Source: Xanthomonas translucens pv. cerealis (GTDB lineage Bacteria > Pseudomonadota > Gammaproteobacteria > Xanthomonadales > Xanthomonadaceae). Taken from it: a stretch of 64,000 nucleotides of DNA. Positions within the stretch are counted from its first letter, which is position 1. Each line of letters opens with the position of its first letter. The translations under genes were made by a program, and so were the position numbers. The notes beneath the pieces were generated by a model, which saw only the letters and a program-made list of their open reading frames with translations, did no database searches and was not told the DNA's origin. Below, one piece after another: positions 42,963-52,128 of this stretch. Location: NCBI RefSeq assembly GCF_006838285.1, contig NZ_CP038228.1:2976001-3040000 (forward strand), given 5' to 3'.

Positions 42963-44261
42963 ATGGTCGAGGGTTTGGGGAGGATCGGCTTCGGCCTGTT
43001 CGGATTGGCGGTGTTGATCGGGATCACCTGGCTGTTCTCGAACAACAAGCGTGCGGTCGATTGGAAGCTGGTCGCGACCGGTCTGGTCCTGCAGATCGGC
43101 TTCGCCTCGCTGGTGCTGCTGGTGCCGGGCGGGCGCGAGGTCTTCGACTGGCTGGGGCAGCTGTTCGTGAAGGTGCTGAGCTTCGTCAACGAAGGCTCCA
43201 ACTTCATCTTCGGTAGCCTGATGGACACCACCAGCAACGGTTTCATTTTCGCCTTCCAAGTGCTGCCGACGATCATCTTCTTCTCCGCGCTGATGGGCGT
43301 GCTCTACCACCTGGGGGTGATGCAGGCGGTAGTGCGGGTGATGGCCTGGGCGATCACCAAGGTGATGCGCGTGTCCGGCGCGGAGACCACCAGCGTCTGC
43401 GCCAGCGTGTTCATCGGCCAGACCGAGGCGCCGCTGACGGTGCGCCCGTACATCCCAAAGATGACCGAGTCCGAGTTGCTGACGATGATGATCGGCGGCA
43501 TGGCGCACATCGCCGGCGGCGTGCTGGCGGCCTATGTCGGCATGCTCGGCGGCAGCGATCCGGGGCAGCAGGCGTTCTACGCCAAGCACCTGCTGGCGGC
43601 GAGCATCATGGCCGCGCCGGCGACGCTGGTGGTGGCCAAGCTGCTGATCCCGGAAACCGGCACGCCGCTGACCCGCGGCACGGTCAGAATGGACGTGGAG
43701 AAGACCACCAACAACATCATCGACGCGGCCGCCGCCGGTGCCGGCGACGGTCTGCGTCTGGCGCTGAACATCGGTGCGATGCTGCTGGCCTTCATCGCGC
43801 TGATCGCGCTGGTCAACGCGCCGCTGACCTGGCTCGGCGACGCCACCGGCCTGGCCGCGGCGATCGGCCGCCCGACCAACCTGTCCACCCTCTTCGGCTA
43901 CCTGCTGGCGCCGATCGCCTGGGTGATCGGCACACCGTGGGCGGATGCGACCACGGTCGGCTCGCTGATCGGGCAGAAGGTGGTGATCAACGAGTTCGTC
44001 GCCTACAGCGAGCTGTCGAAAATCGTCAAGGGCCAGATCCCCGGCATGCAGCTGAGCGAGGAAGGCCGGCTGATCGCCACCTACGCGCTGTGCGGCTTCG
44101 CCAACTTCAGCTCGATCGCGATCCAGATCGGCGGCATCGGCGGGCTGGCCCCGGAGCGGCGCCAGGACCTGGCGCGGTTCGGCCTGCGCGCGGTGCTCGG
44201 CGGTTCGATCGCCACCTTCATGACCGCCACCATCGCCGGCGTGCTGTCGCATTTCGGCTGA
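42963..44261 (+). CDS. Concentrative nucleoside transporter (CNT/NupC family)
   Basis: A 432-residue inner-membrane protein with about eight to ten hydrophobic segments that imports nucleosides with protons or sodium. The core motifs FIGQTEAPLTVRPYI, GGMAHIAGGVLAAYVG and INEFVAYSELSKI are clear. It is followed after 37 bases by a PfkB-family kinase gene, which could phosphorylate the imported nucleoside or its ribose. The start at 42963 is chosen by fit with the family. Confidence 0.93.
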   Translation: MVEGLGRIGFGLFGLAVLIGITWLFSNNKRAVDWKLVATGLVLQIGFASLVLLVPGGREVFDWLGQLFVKVLSFVNEGSNFIFGSLMDTTSNGFIFAFQVLPTIIFFSALMGVLYHLGVMQAVVRVMAWAITKVMRVSGAETTSVCASVFIGQTEAPLTVRPYIPKMTESELLTMMIGGMAHIAGGVLAAYVGMLGGSDPGQQAFYAKHLLAASIMAAPATLVVAKLLIPETGTPLTRGTVRMDVEKTTNNIIDAAAAGAGDGLRLALNIGAMLLAFIALIALVNAPLTWLGDATGLAAAIGRPTNLSTLFGYLLAPIAWVIGTPWADATTVGSLIGQKVVINEFVAYSELSKIVKGQIPGMQLSEEGRLIATYALCGFANFSSIAIQIGGIGGLAPERRQDLARFGLRAVLGGSIATFMTATIAGVLSHFG

Positions 44262-44298
44262 TGCGATTTCCCTTTCCCCAGTAGTTGAGAAGCAGCAC

Positions 44299-45258
44299 AT
44301 GCCTATGAGTTCGGTCATCGTCGTCGGTTCGTTCAATGTCGACCACGTCTGGCGCTGCGAAACCCTGCCCGCCGCGGGCGCGACCATCGCCGGCCGTTAC
44401 AGCACCGGCCCCGGCGGCAAGGGCTTCAACCAGGCGGTGGCGGCCGCCCGCGCCGGCGCCCGCACCAGCTTCGTGTGCGCGCTAGGCGACGATGCCGGCG
44501 GCGCGATGGCGCGCGCGCTGGCGGCGCAGGACGGCATCGACCTGGCCGCCGAAGCCAGCACCGAGCCGACCGGCACCGGCGGCATCTACGTCGACGGCCA
44601 CGGCCGCAACACCATCGTCATCGGCGCCGGCGCCAACGCCGCGTTGAGCCTGGGCTTCGTGCAGGCGCAACGCGCGCTGCTGGGCTCGGCGCGGGTGCTG
44701 CTGGCGCAGCTGGAGTCGCCGATCGAGACCATCGAGGGCACCCTGGCGCTGGCCCGCGAGACCGGCCTGACCACGGTGCTCAACGCCGCGCCGGCGAATG
44801 CGCAGACCAGCATCGGCCTGCTCAAGCTGGCCGACGTGCTGACCCCGAACGAGACCGAGTTCGCCGCGCTGCTGGCGCGCCACGTCGGCGAGCGCGTGGA
44901 TGCCGACGACGTCGCCGCCACCGATGGCGGCAGCCTGCACGCGCTGTGCCGCAAGCTGTTGCCGGGCGGCACCGTGGTGGTGACGCTGGGTGCGGTGGGC
45001 GCGTTCATCTCGCATCCGGAAGAGCGCCTGCGCGGCGACACCCAGCCGTATTACCGCATCGGCGCCGAGGCGGCACAGACCGTGGACACCACCGGCGCCG
45101 GCGATGCCTTCAACGGTGCGCTGGTCGCCTCGCTGGCGCAGTCGCCGAACGCCAGCTTCGCCACCCACGTGCGCTTCGCCAACCACTACGCGGCGCGTTC
45201 GACCGAGGCCGAAGGCGCCGCGGCGTCGATGCCGCGGCTGGCGCCGGACGCCGGCTGA
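44299..45258 (+). CDS. PfkB-family carbohydrate/nucleoside kinase (ribokinase-like)
   Basis: A 319-residue sugar kinase. The substrate-binding GPGGKGFNQAVAAARAGA and the catalytic DTTGAGDAFNGALVAS are the two PfkB signatures; the order and length fit ribokinase-like enzymes. Its position after the nucleoside transporter suggests that it phosphorylates ribose or a nucleoside such as adenosine or inosine. That preference is inference. The ribosome site before it is weak (GAGAAGC). Confidence 0.88.
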   Translation: MPMSSVIVVGSFNVDHVWRCETLPAAGATIAGRYSTGPGGKGFNQAVAAARAGARTSFVCALGDDAGGAMARALAAQDGIDLAAEASTEPTGTGGIYVDGHGRNTIVIGAGANAALSLGFVQAQRALLGSARVLLAQLESPIETIEGTLALARETGLTTVLNAAPANAQTSIGLLKLADVLTPNETEFAALLARHVGERVDADDVAATDGGSLHALCRKLLPGGTVVVTLGAVGAFISHPEERLRGDTQPYYRIGAEAAQTVDTTGAGDAFNGALVASLAQSPNASFATHVRFANHYAARSTEAEGAAASMPRLAPDAG

Positions 45259-45355
45259 GCGGTCCGCGCCGACGGCGGCATCCGTTCCCGTGCACCCAGA
45301 GCACTGAACCCACGGCCCGTCGCCGCGACGGGCCTGCATCCCGACAAGGAGTCCG

Positions 45356-45645
45356 ATGCCCCGTCTTTCCGTCACGTCCCTCGCCGCGCGGTGCGCGCTG
45401 CTTGCACCGCTGTCCGCCGCCGCAGCGGCATGCTGTCTCCGCTGGCCAAGGACAGCCGCGAGTTCACGTTCCTCGGCGCCAGCAAGGTCAACGACGATCC
45501 GCCGGGCCACTACGCGCCCGGCAACGTCTGCGATGGCAGCAATGGCAACGGCGGCGGCCGCCTGGTGGCGCTGGCACCCGACGAACTGCTGCTGATCCTG
45601 GACGGCAACGCCAAGGACTTCGAGCTGTACCAGCTGATCCGCTGA
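45356..45645 (+). pseudogene. Small exported protein gene split by a frameshift
   Basis: An AAGGAG site precedes the ATG at 45356, which starts a good signal peptide (MPRLSVTSLAARCALLAPLS). After about 25 residues this frame turns into low-complexity Arg/Ser sequence. A sensible body (LSPLAKDSREFTFLGASKVN to FELYQLIR, stop at 45643-45645) runs in the frame one base back. A one-base change near 45425-45435 would join the two into an exported protein of about 95 residues. The family is unknown. It could be a sequencing error instead. Confidence 0.55.
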
Positions 45646-45964
45646 AGCACGCGCGGCCGGCGCGCGCATGCCGTGTCCGCACCGCCGGCACAACGGCGAC
45701 ATCCGCCTGACATCGAACTGCGGAACACTGGTCACCCTACGCTCGCAACTGCGATTGCGCGACCTCACATCGCCACGATCGCAGGTCCCCACGCGTCGCC
45801 AAGGCGATGCGTCCAGCGCGCGCCAAAACCGACATCTGCCAACGCAGAACGATACTTGTTGGATTTACCTGCGCTCGGCAATCGCGCGTCGTGCCGCATA
45901 CCGCGACCGTCTCCTGTGCACCCGACCGTACACCTTTCCCCCTCCAAAAAACTGACCCCTCCCG
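45646..45964. other. Intergenic region upstream of the GH98 gene
   Basis: About 319 bases without a supported gene. It presumably carries the promoter for the GH98 lipoprotein gene. No convincing -35/-10 pair or operator is visible; a pyrimidine-rich stretch (TTTCCCCCTCC) sits about 15 bases before the ATG, and there is no good ribosome site. Confidence 0.45.
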
Positions 45965-48322
45965 ATGAAGATGCACACAGGATTGAGCAAGTCCGCATTG
46001 CCCTGCGCGTTGCTGAGCGTTTTGTTGAGTTCCTGCGGCGGCGACGACCCCGACGGCAGCGGCGCGGCCGCGGCCGCCGACCTGACCATGGCCACGCCGA
46101 GCGCGTGGTCGGTCACCACCCGCACCCCGGCCGCCGCGCCGCGCGCTGCTACTACCGCCGCCGCTGCCGGCGAGACGCCCGACGCATCGCTGCGCCGGCC
46201 GCTGTCGCCGCACCAGCCGATGTTCCTGATCCATGCCGACACCTGGAACGCGGCCGACCCGCAGAAGATCATCGACCTGATTCCGGCCGACCTGCGCCCT
46301 TACACCGTGCTGCTGATCTCCCTGTCGATCAATCACCAGGGCGCCACCGGCAATCAATGCAACTGGATACAGGTGGAGAACGGCCTGGAAACCGCGCGTT
46401 CCTGGATCAAGACCGCGGCGGCCAATGGCGTGTGGGCGATGATCCAACCCTCCAGCGGCGGTTTCAGCCACCTTCCCGACTACGCGCCGAATGCAGACCT
46501 GGAAGCGACCGCCTACGGCGAATTCTTCCGCGACTACCCCAACTTCATCGGCTTCAACTACGCCGAGCAGTTCTGGGGATTCGACCAGCCCTGCTCTGGT
46601 TCGCCCGCGCAACGCTGGGAACACTGGGCCAACCTGCTCAAGCTCACCAACAAGTACGGCGGCTATCTGGCGGTCAGCTTCACCGGCGGCTTCTACAGCG
46701 CCAACATCAATCCGCTGGCCATGGTCAAGCGCAACCCGATCTTCAGGAACGCCCTCGGCGCCTACGCCAAGAATTTCATCATCGAAGAGAAATTCACCAC
46801 CGATTACGGCTACCACGACATCGAGAGCGTGAGCCTGGGCATGTTCCTGTCCGGCTACGCCGGTCACTACGGCATCCGCACGGACCGCAGCGGCTGGTAC
46901 AGCAGCGACGGCAGCAGCTATCCGGTGCAGGCCGGCTCGCCGCACCTGATCGAACACCTGACCTTCACCGGCGAAACCGTGTTCGACGGCCCCGAGCAGA
47001 TCACCCTGGATGCGGTGCACACCCTGCCGAACGCGACCACCGCCGACGGCTACAACAGCCGCCGTTGGGAGTTCTACCCGCATTTCCGCAACATCCAGCT
47101 GGACATCTACCGCAAAATCCTGGACGGCACGCTGCGCATCCTCAGCCGCCAGGAAGTGATCGACCGCTCCAAGGTCGTGATCGTCAACGACACCAACACC
47201 GGCGACGACAGGAACCTGTATTCCTCGCCGGAAACGCTGTTCTCCGGGCTGTACCTGCTGGACGGCGACGGCACCTACATGAACCAGCACAGCTGGTACA
47301 AGAAGACCGGGCGCTATCCCGCCATCCCCACCGTTTGGCAGCTGACCGACGCCACCGCCGAGTCGTTCAAGGTGCAGATCGCCAAGACCGCGTATGCGGC
47401 GCGCTGGCCGACCATGACCGCCAAGCTCGGCGAACTCAATGCGCTGTTCCCGCAGGAATACACCGGCACCATCTACGCCGGGCGCCAGGACAACACCTGG
47501 GTCACCTACAACCCGTCCAAGGCCAACCAGACCGCCAGCGGCACCATCCCGCTCAAGTACAACAGCTGCGCCGCGGTCAGCGTGAACTACGCGCCTTACA
47601 GCAGCGGCGTGATCAAGGAATTCCCCGACAGGCTGTCGATCTACCTGAGCAACTTCGACTCCCCCAACGGCGCGCTGAAGACGGACACGATCGATATCGA
47701 TGGCGCCACCGCCACCCCGACTTACACCTTCGTCGATCGCGGTGATCACCAGCCAAGCAAGATCACCAGCGCGGCGACGGCGGACGGGCTGACGCTGAGC
47801 GTGGCGCACAATGGGCCGCTGGACATCACCGTGCACTGCACCGGCAACGCCAGCGGCCGCGCGAGCTCCGCCCCTGTCGCGAGCCTGCAGGCGCCGGACG
47901 CGCCGCCCGCCTACACCGGCGTGCAGCAGTACGAGGCGGAGAACTTCGATTTCCGCAACATCCGCAGCATGGTCGCCAACGGCGTCTCCGGCCCGCTGCG
48001 CAACTACCAGGGGATGGGCTACGTCGACTTCGGCACCGGCGGCGGCGCCAGCATCCGCGACGATGTCCGCGTCGCCAGCGCCGGCACCTATCGATTGCAG
48101 ACCCGCTATTCGACCGCCGGCGCGAGCATCGCCAACGTGGACCTGTACGTCAACGGCATCAAGGTCGGCACGCCGGTGTTCGCGCAGACCGCCTCGGCCA
48201 GCGACTGGGCGACACTGCAGCAAGCGGTGACGTTGAACGCCGGCAGCAACCGCATCGAGTTCCGCGCCAGCGCGGCCCGGCCGGCCTCGCTGTACCTGGA
48301 CAACATCCGCCTGTCGCACTAG
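45965..48322 (+). CDS. GH98-type glycoside hydrolase lipoprotein with carbohydrate-binding tail
   Basis: A 785-residue surface or periplasmic lipoprotein (lipobox LLSSC, cysteine 24) followed by a low-complexity Ala/Thr linker. The body, beginning PMFLIHADTWNAADPQKIID, resembles the GH98 catalytic domain, with a candidate acidic residue in NYAEQFWGF (about 201). GH98 enzymes cut blood-group galactans or glucuronoarabinoxylan; plant xylan is likelier here. Residues 650-785 (YEAENFDFRN to YLDNIRLSH) form a CBM6/CBM35-like beta-sandwich module. The start has a poor ribosome site. Confidence 0.8.
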   Translation: MKMHTGLSKSALPCALLSVLLSSCGGDDPDGSGAAAAADLTMATPSAWSVTTRTPAAAPRAATTAAAAGETPDASLRRPLSPHQPMFLIHADTWNAADPQKIIDLIPADLRPYTVLLISLSINHQGATGNQCNWIQVENGLETARSWIKTAAANGVWAMIQPSSGGFSHLPDYAPNADLEATAYGEFFRDYPNFIGFNYAEQFWGFDQPCSGSPAQRWEHWANLLKLTNKYGGYLAVSFTGGFYSANINPLAMVKRNPIFRNALGAYAKNFIIEEKFTTDYGYHDIESVSLGMFLSGYAGHYGIRTDRSGWYSSDGSSYPVQAGSPHLIEHLTFTGETVFDGPEQITLDAVHTLPNATTADGYNSRRWEFYPHFRNIQLDIYRKILDGTLRILSRQEVIDRSKVVIVNDTNTGDDRNLYSSPETLFSGLYLLDGDGTYMNQHSWYKKTGRYPAIPTVWQLTDATAESFKVQIAKTAYAARWPTMTAKLGELNALFPQEYTGTIYAGRQDNTWVTYNPSKANQTASGTIPLKYNSCAAVSVNYAPYSSGVIKEFPDRLSIYLSNFDSPNGALKTDTIDIDGATATPTYTFVDRGDHQPSKITSAATADGLTLSVAHNGPLDITVHCTGNASGRASSAPVASLQAPDAPPAYTGVQQYEAENFDFRNIRSMVANGVSGPLRNYQGMGYVDFGTGGGASIRDDVRVASAGTYRLQTRYSTAGASIANVDLYVNGIKVGTPVFAQTASASDWATLQQAVTLNAGSNRIEFRASAARPASLYLDNIRLSH

Positions 48323-48423
48323 CCAACGCGGGGCGGCGCGCCGGACAGCCGGGGCGCCGTCAGCCGCAGCGACCTGGGCGCCACGGGGAGGCGGCGCGAC
48401 GGCCGCCCCGCTACACTGGCGGC

Positions 48424-49422
48424 ATGCGTATCGGCCCCTACACGATCGAACCGAAGGTGATTCTGGCGCCGATGGCAGGGGTCACCGACAAGCCGTTCCG
48501 GCTGCTGTGCAAGCGCCTGGGCGCCGGCCTGGCGGTGTCGGAGATGACCATTTCCGACCCGCGCCTCTGGCAGACGCGCAAATCGCTGCAGCGCATGGAC
48601 CATGCCGGCGAACCGGACCCGGTCAGCGTGCAGATCGCCGGCACCGAGCCGCAGCAACTGGCCGAGGCGGCGCGCTACAACGCCGACCACGGCGCGCAGC
48701 TGATCGACATCAACATGGGCTGCCCGGCGAAGAAGGTGTGCAACGCCTGGGCCGGCTCGGCGCTGATGCGCGACGAGGCGCTGGTGGCGCGCATCCTCAG
48801 CGCCGTGGTGAACGCCTCGCCGGTGCCGGTGACGCTGAAGATCCGCACCGGCTGGGATTGCGACCACCGCAACGGCCCGGCCATCGCGCGCATCGCGCAG
48901 GACTGCGGCATCGCCGCGCTGGCGGTGCATGGCCGCACCCGCGACCAGCAGTACAACGGCCAGGCCGAATACGCCACGATCGCGCAGATCAAGGCCGCGC
49001 TGCGCATCCCGGTGATCGCCAACGGCGACATCGATTCGCCGCACAAGGCTGCGCAGGTACTGGCCGCCACCGGCGCCGACGCGGTGATGGTCGGCCGCGC
49101 CGCACAGGGCCGGCCGTGGATCTTCGGCGAGATCGCGCACTATCTGGCGACCAGCGAACTGCTGCCGGCGCCGTCGCTGCAGTTCGTGCGCGACACCCTG
49201 CTCGGCCACCTGCAGGCCCTGCACGATTTCTACGGCGAAGCGCAGGGCGTGCGCATCGCGCGCAAGCACCTGGGCTGGTACGCCAAGGACCGCCCCGAGA
49301 ACGCCGCGTTCCGCGCTGTGGTCAACCGCGCCGAGAGCGCGCAGGCGCAGCTGGCGCTGACCGCCGACTACTTCGATGCGCTGATCGCCGGCGTGCCGCC
49401 CGCCGTGCCTGCGGCGGCCTGA
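48424..49422 (+). CDS. dusB: tRNA-dihydrouridine synthase B
   Basis: A 332-residue FMN enzyme that reduces uridine at position 17 of tRNA. LAPMAGVTDKPFR opens the TIM barrel, the catalytic cysteine is at 100 in IDINMGCPAKKV, and VIANGDID and GRAAQGRPWIF are phosphate-binding and DusB-specific features. The closest match in layout is DusB. In many gammaproteobacteria dusB is followed by fis; no fis gene follows here, only a decayed fragment and repeats. Confidence 0.93.
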   Translation: MRIGPYTIEPKVILAPMAGVTDKPFRLLCKRLGAGLAVSEMTISDPRLWQTRKSLQRMDHAGEPDPVSVQIAGTEPQQLAEAARYNADHGAQLIDINMGCPAKKVCNAWAGSALMRDEALVARILSAVVNASPVPVTLKIRTGWDCDHRNGPAIARIAQDCGIAALAVHGRTRDQQYNGQAEYATIAQIKAALRIPVIANGDIDSPHKAAQVLAATGADAVMVGRAAQGRPWIFGEIAHYLATSELLPAPSLQFVRDTLLGHLQALHDFYGEAQGVRIARKHLGWYAKDRPENAAFRAVVNRAESAQAQLALTADYFDALIAGVPPAVPAAA

Positions 49423-49502
49423 GCGCCGCGCGTCGAACCCGCTACGCGTGTGTGCGTGGGCCGCAGCGCCGCCAAGCGCCACCTCAAGCTGGGCCTGTTA
49501 AA

Positions 49503-49734
49503 CGTGACGACGAGTGCCTCGCGCAGCCGAGCAGCGGCAGCACGGACAGCGAATGGCTGAAGCTGCGGTGCAGCGTCATCAGCGTGACCGGGTCGCGGGT
49601 CAACGGCAACAGCAGCAGCGCATCGAGCTCGGGTACGGTGCCGAGCGCGGCGCCAGCGAGCAGCGCGGCGCGGCGCGGCGCTGTTGCGCGGGCGCGATGG
49701 CAGCGCCGAGCACGATCTGGGTGAGGGAGTCCAT
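49503..49734 (-). pseudogene. 5' fragment of a DUF457/YdjM-type membrane hydrolase gene
   Basis: From an ATG at 49734 the minus strand reads MDSLTQIVLGAAIAPAQQRR, the classic start of inner-membrane 'metal-dependent hydrolase' proteins (DUF457, YdjM-like). The frame then breaks, and another frame continues with LLAGAALGTVPELDALLLLP and DPVTLMTLHRSFSHSLSVLP, which includes the conserved HRSFSHSL motif. The similarity ends near 49503. The gene thus has at least one frameshift and has lost most of its length (normally over 300 residues). Confidence 0.7.
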
Positions 49735-49898
49735 CGGGCGATGCTAGCAGGCATGGATCATGAGCGATTTGAAGAAACCCGCGAGGCCGTCGTTGGCTCC
49801 CAAGGGACTTGCAGCCGACCAGTTAGATGCACTCTGGCTGGCCTTCGGGCCGTCAGCCCGGAACGCTTCCACGACCAATCGGCTTACTGGCTTTGCTT

Positions 49899-50139
49899 GT
49901 CGCGGTTGAAACCGCTCCTACATGGCCTGCGGATCGCCTGCTGGGTGCACTGTAGGAACTTCAGCTGCGACAACTTCCGAAGCCGGAAGGCCCGCCGCTT
50001 CGCTCGTCGCGACTGAAGTCGCTCCCACAAGGGCTAGCGGCCAACTCGCTGGGTGCACTGTGGGAGGGACTTCAGTCCCGACTGCATCCAGGCTGGACAC
50101 GCATCGCCACTGCGTTCGTCGCGGCTGAAGCCGCTACAG
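49899..50139. repeat. Cluster of five REP palindrome arms
   Basis: Arms lie at 49899-49922, 49950-49971, 50006-50031, 50059-50082 and 50118-50139, in alternating orientation. They include both the GCGGCTTCAGCC and the GCGACTTCAGTC versions. The spacers contain GCGGATCGCCTGCTGGGTGC and ACTTCCGAAGCCGGAAGGCC, which also occur in the cluster at 53437-53685. The stretch between the DUF457 fragment and this cluster (49735-49898) shows nothing recognisable. Confidence 0.88.
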
Positions 50140-50191
50140 GTGGAGCCTGGCGCGAGCGGATGGGAATGCGGCCACCACGACCAGCGCGCGA

Positions 50192-51001
50192 TCATGCCGC
50201 CTGCGGCAGACGCAACACGCGCGGGGCCAGGGTCTGCAGCACCTGCCCGGTATGCGACAGCAACTGCAGCCGGCCCTGGTGGTCCTCGCTCAGCGCGGTG
50301 AGGCTCTCGACCCAGTCGCCATCGTTGGCGTAGACCAGGCCGTCGCGCTCGAATAGGCCGGCGCGGTGCACGTGGCCGCAAACCACGCCGTCCAGGCCGC
50401 GGCGGTGCGCGTCGTCCAGGCCGGCATCGACGAAGCGTTCGATATAGCGCTCGGCGGCGCTGCTCTGCCGCTTCAGGTAGTCGGCCAGCGACCAGTAACG
50501 CATGCCGAAGCGGCGGCGCACGCGGTTGATCAGCTGGTTGCCGGTGAGGATGCGGTAGTACAGCCAGTCGCCGAACTTCTCCTGCAGGCCGCCGAACTGG
50601 GTGACCGCGTCGTAGTCGTCGCCGTGCACCACCAGCAGCCGGCGCCCGTCGGCGGTCTCGTGCACCGCGCGCCGGCGCACCTGCATCGCCGGCAGCGCCA
50701 GGCCGCAGAAGCGGCGGATCGGGCGATCGTGGTTGCCGGGCACGTAGATCAGTTCGGTGCCGCCACGCGCCAGCGCATGCAGCGCATCGATCACGCGCTG
50801 GTGCGCCGCGCCCCACACCGCACGGCGCTGCGCCATCCACCAGAAATCGACGATGTCGCCGACCAGGTACAGTTGCTTGCACTGCAGGCCGCCGAGGAAA
50901 TCGGCCAGCTCGCGCGCATGGCAATGCGGCGCACCTAGATGCACGTCGGACACGAACACCGCCCGCCGTGGCGGCGGGGACAAGCTGCTCACCGTGTTCA
51001 T
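50192..51001 (-). CDS. UDP-2,3-diacylglucosamine diphosphatase-like metallophosphoesterase
   Basis: A 269-residue calcineurin-like phosphoesterase. The metal ligands are all present: SDVHLG (19-21), GDIVD (49), GNHD (90-92), VVHGDDYD and CGHVH. The layout resembles LpxH and its relatives, which hydrolyse UDP-diacylglucosamine in lipid A synthesis, but homologues with other roles exist (YbbF/LpxH2). Its ATG overlaps the stop of the upstream acyltransferase remnant by four bases, which fits a former two-gene lipid unit. Confidence 0.82.
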   Translation of the reverse strand: MNTVSSLSPPPRRAVFVSDVHLGAPHCHARELADFLGGLQCKQLYLVGDIVDFWWMAQRRAVWGAAHQRVIDALHALARGGTELIYVPGNHDRPIRRFCGLALPAMQVRRRAVHETADGRRLLVVHGDDYDAVTQFGGLQEKFGDWLYYRILTGNQLINRVRRRFGMRYWSLADYLKRQSSAAERYIERFVDAGLDDAHRRGLDGVVCGHVHRAGLFERDGLVYANDGDWVESLTALSEDHQGRLQLLSHTGQVLQTLAPRVLRLPQAA

Positions 51002-51923
51002 GCCGTCACCTCTGCTTCGCTGCGGGGCCGTTCCAGGTAGCGCACGCGCTTCTTGCTGCGGATGCGCTGCAGATCCAGTTCGATCAGGCCATCGACCGCG
51101 TCGTTGAACGCCGGATCGACGCCGAAGGTGAGGAAGCGTGCGCCGCCCGGCTCGCACAACTCGGTGTATTGCTTGTAGAGCATCGGCACCGCCGCGCCGA
51201 GCGCGTCCAGGTTGCCCTTGAGCACCTTGAACGCGGTCTCCGCATCCAGCGCGTCGAACGCCGGCGGCGCCTGCGCATAATCGAACGGCCGCGCCGAGGC
51301 CGCCTCGCCCAGCGCATCGCCGTAGTAGTGCGCGTAGTAGGCCACTATCTGCTCGCGCGCCTGCCGCGGCGCAGGCCGCGCATCAGTTCGGCGTCGGACT
51401 GGCCCTGCGGCAGCGCGCGGGCATGGCCCAGGCTCGGCGCGATGCGGCGCTCGCGGCGGGCGAACATCTCGCGCGCCAGCAACGCGGTGCCGGCCGGCTT
51501 GAACAGCGCCGAGTTGCGCGCATGGATGCGCACCGGCAGCAACAGCTCGCGCAGGCCTTCCAGCGCCCACAGGAAATCGTTGGCGACGATCTTCACGTCG
51601 CGCCGCACCTGGCCCACGCAATCCAGCAGCGCCAGCGCGTCCAGCGCGCCGGACGGATGGTTGGCGACGATCAGCAGGCGCCCGCGTGCCGGAATGCATT
51701 CGGCGGGGGCCGGCGCGACCACGTAGCGCGCCTGCAGGAAATCCATCCCGGCCTGGACCAGAGCGAAGCCGTGCAGTTCGTGACTGGCGTCCAGGAACGC
51801 CTCCAGCGCATCCAGGCCCGACCATTTCTGCAGGCAGCGCAACAACGGCCGCACCAGCCGCGAGCGGCGCCCGGCGAACCAGTAGGGGTAGCGATCCTGT
51901 AGACGACGTTCGAGTGCCAGCAC
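50998..51923 (-). pseudogene. Acyltransferase gene (LPLAT plus GNAT-like) with apparent internal deletion and frameshift
   Basis: The first part (start 51923) encodes a lysophospholipid-acyltransferase-like domain with the NHPSGALD motif and ends at a stop at 51345. In another frame, from about 51365 down to 50998, the sequence continues QAREQIVAYYAHYYGDAL to LDLQRIRSKKRVRYLE, which resembles the very end of OlsB/hemolysin-type GNAT acyltransferases. Family members are about 570-600 residues; joined, these parts give only about 308. I infer loss of the middle at the junction near 51362-51372. Confidence 0.65.
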
Positions 51924-52128
51924 GGCAAGCCCCCTTGCTTACTGCGCACAGCTTCGGCCCCCGCGGCGACACCGATCTTGCAATATGGCTACGTCAAAGT
52001 GACGCCGGCAGCCCCGCCGCCTGAGCGGTTAACCTTGCCCGAGGCTGGTGGCGGCACAATGCACAGCAGCGCGCGCCCGTGTATCATGCGCGTCCATCTT
52101 TTCATCCGAATACAAGGATATAGCCGCG
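51924..52128. other. Divergent promoter region of metK and the acyltransferase remnant
   Basis: About 205 bases. A weak ribosome site (CAAGGATATAG) precedes the metK ATG. The region shows no riboswitch fold that I can recognise and no clear operator. Confidence 0.4.

Noticed and set aside
51924..52128. SAM or SAH riboswitch before metK
   Set aside because: None of the conserved core sequences of known SAM or SAH riboswitches is visible in the leader.
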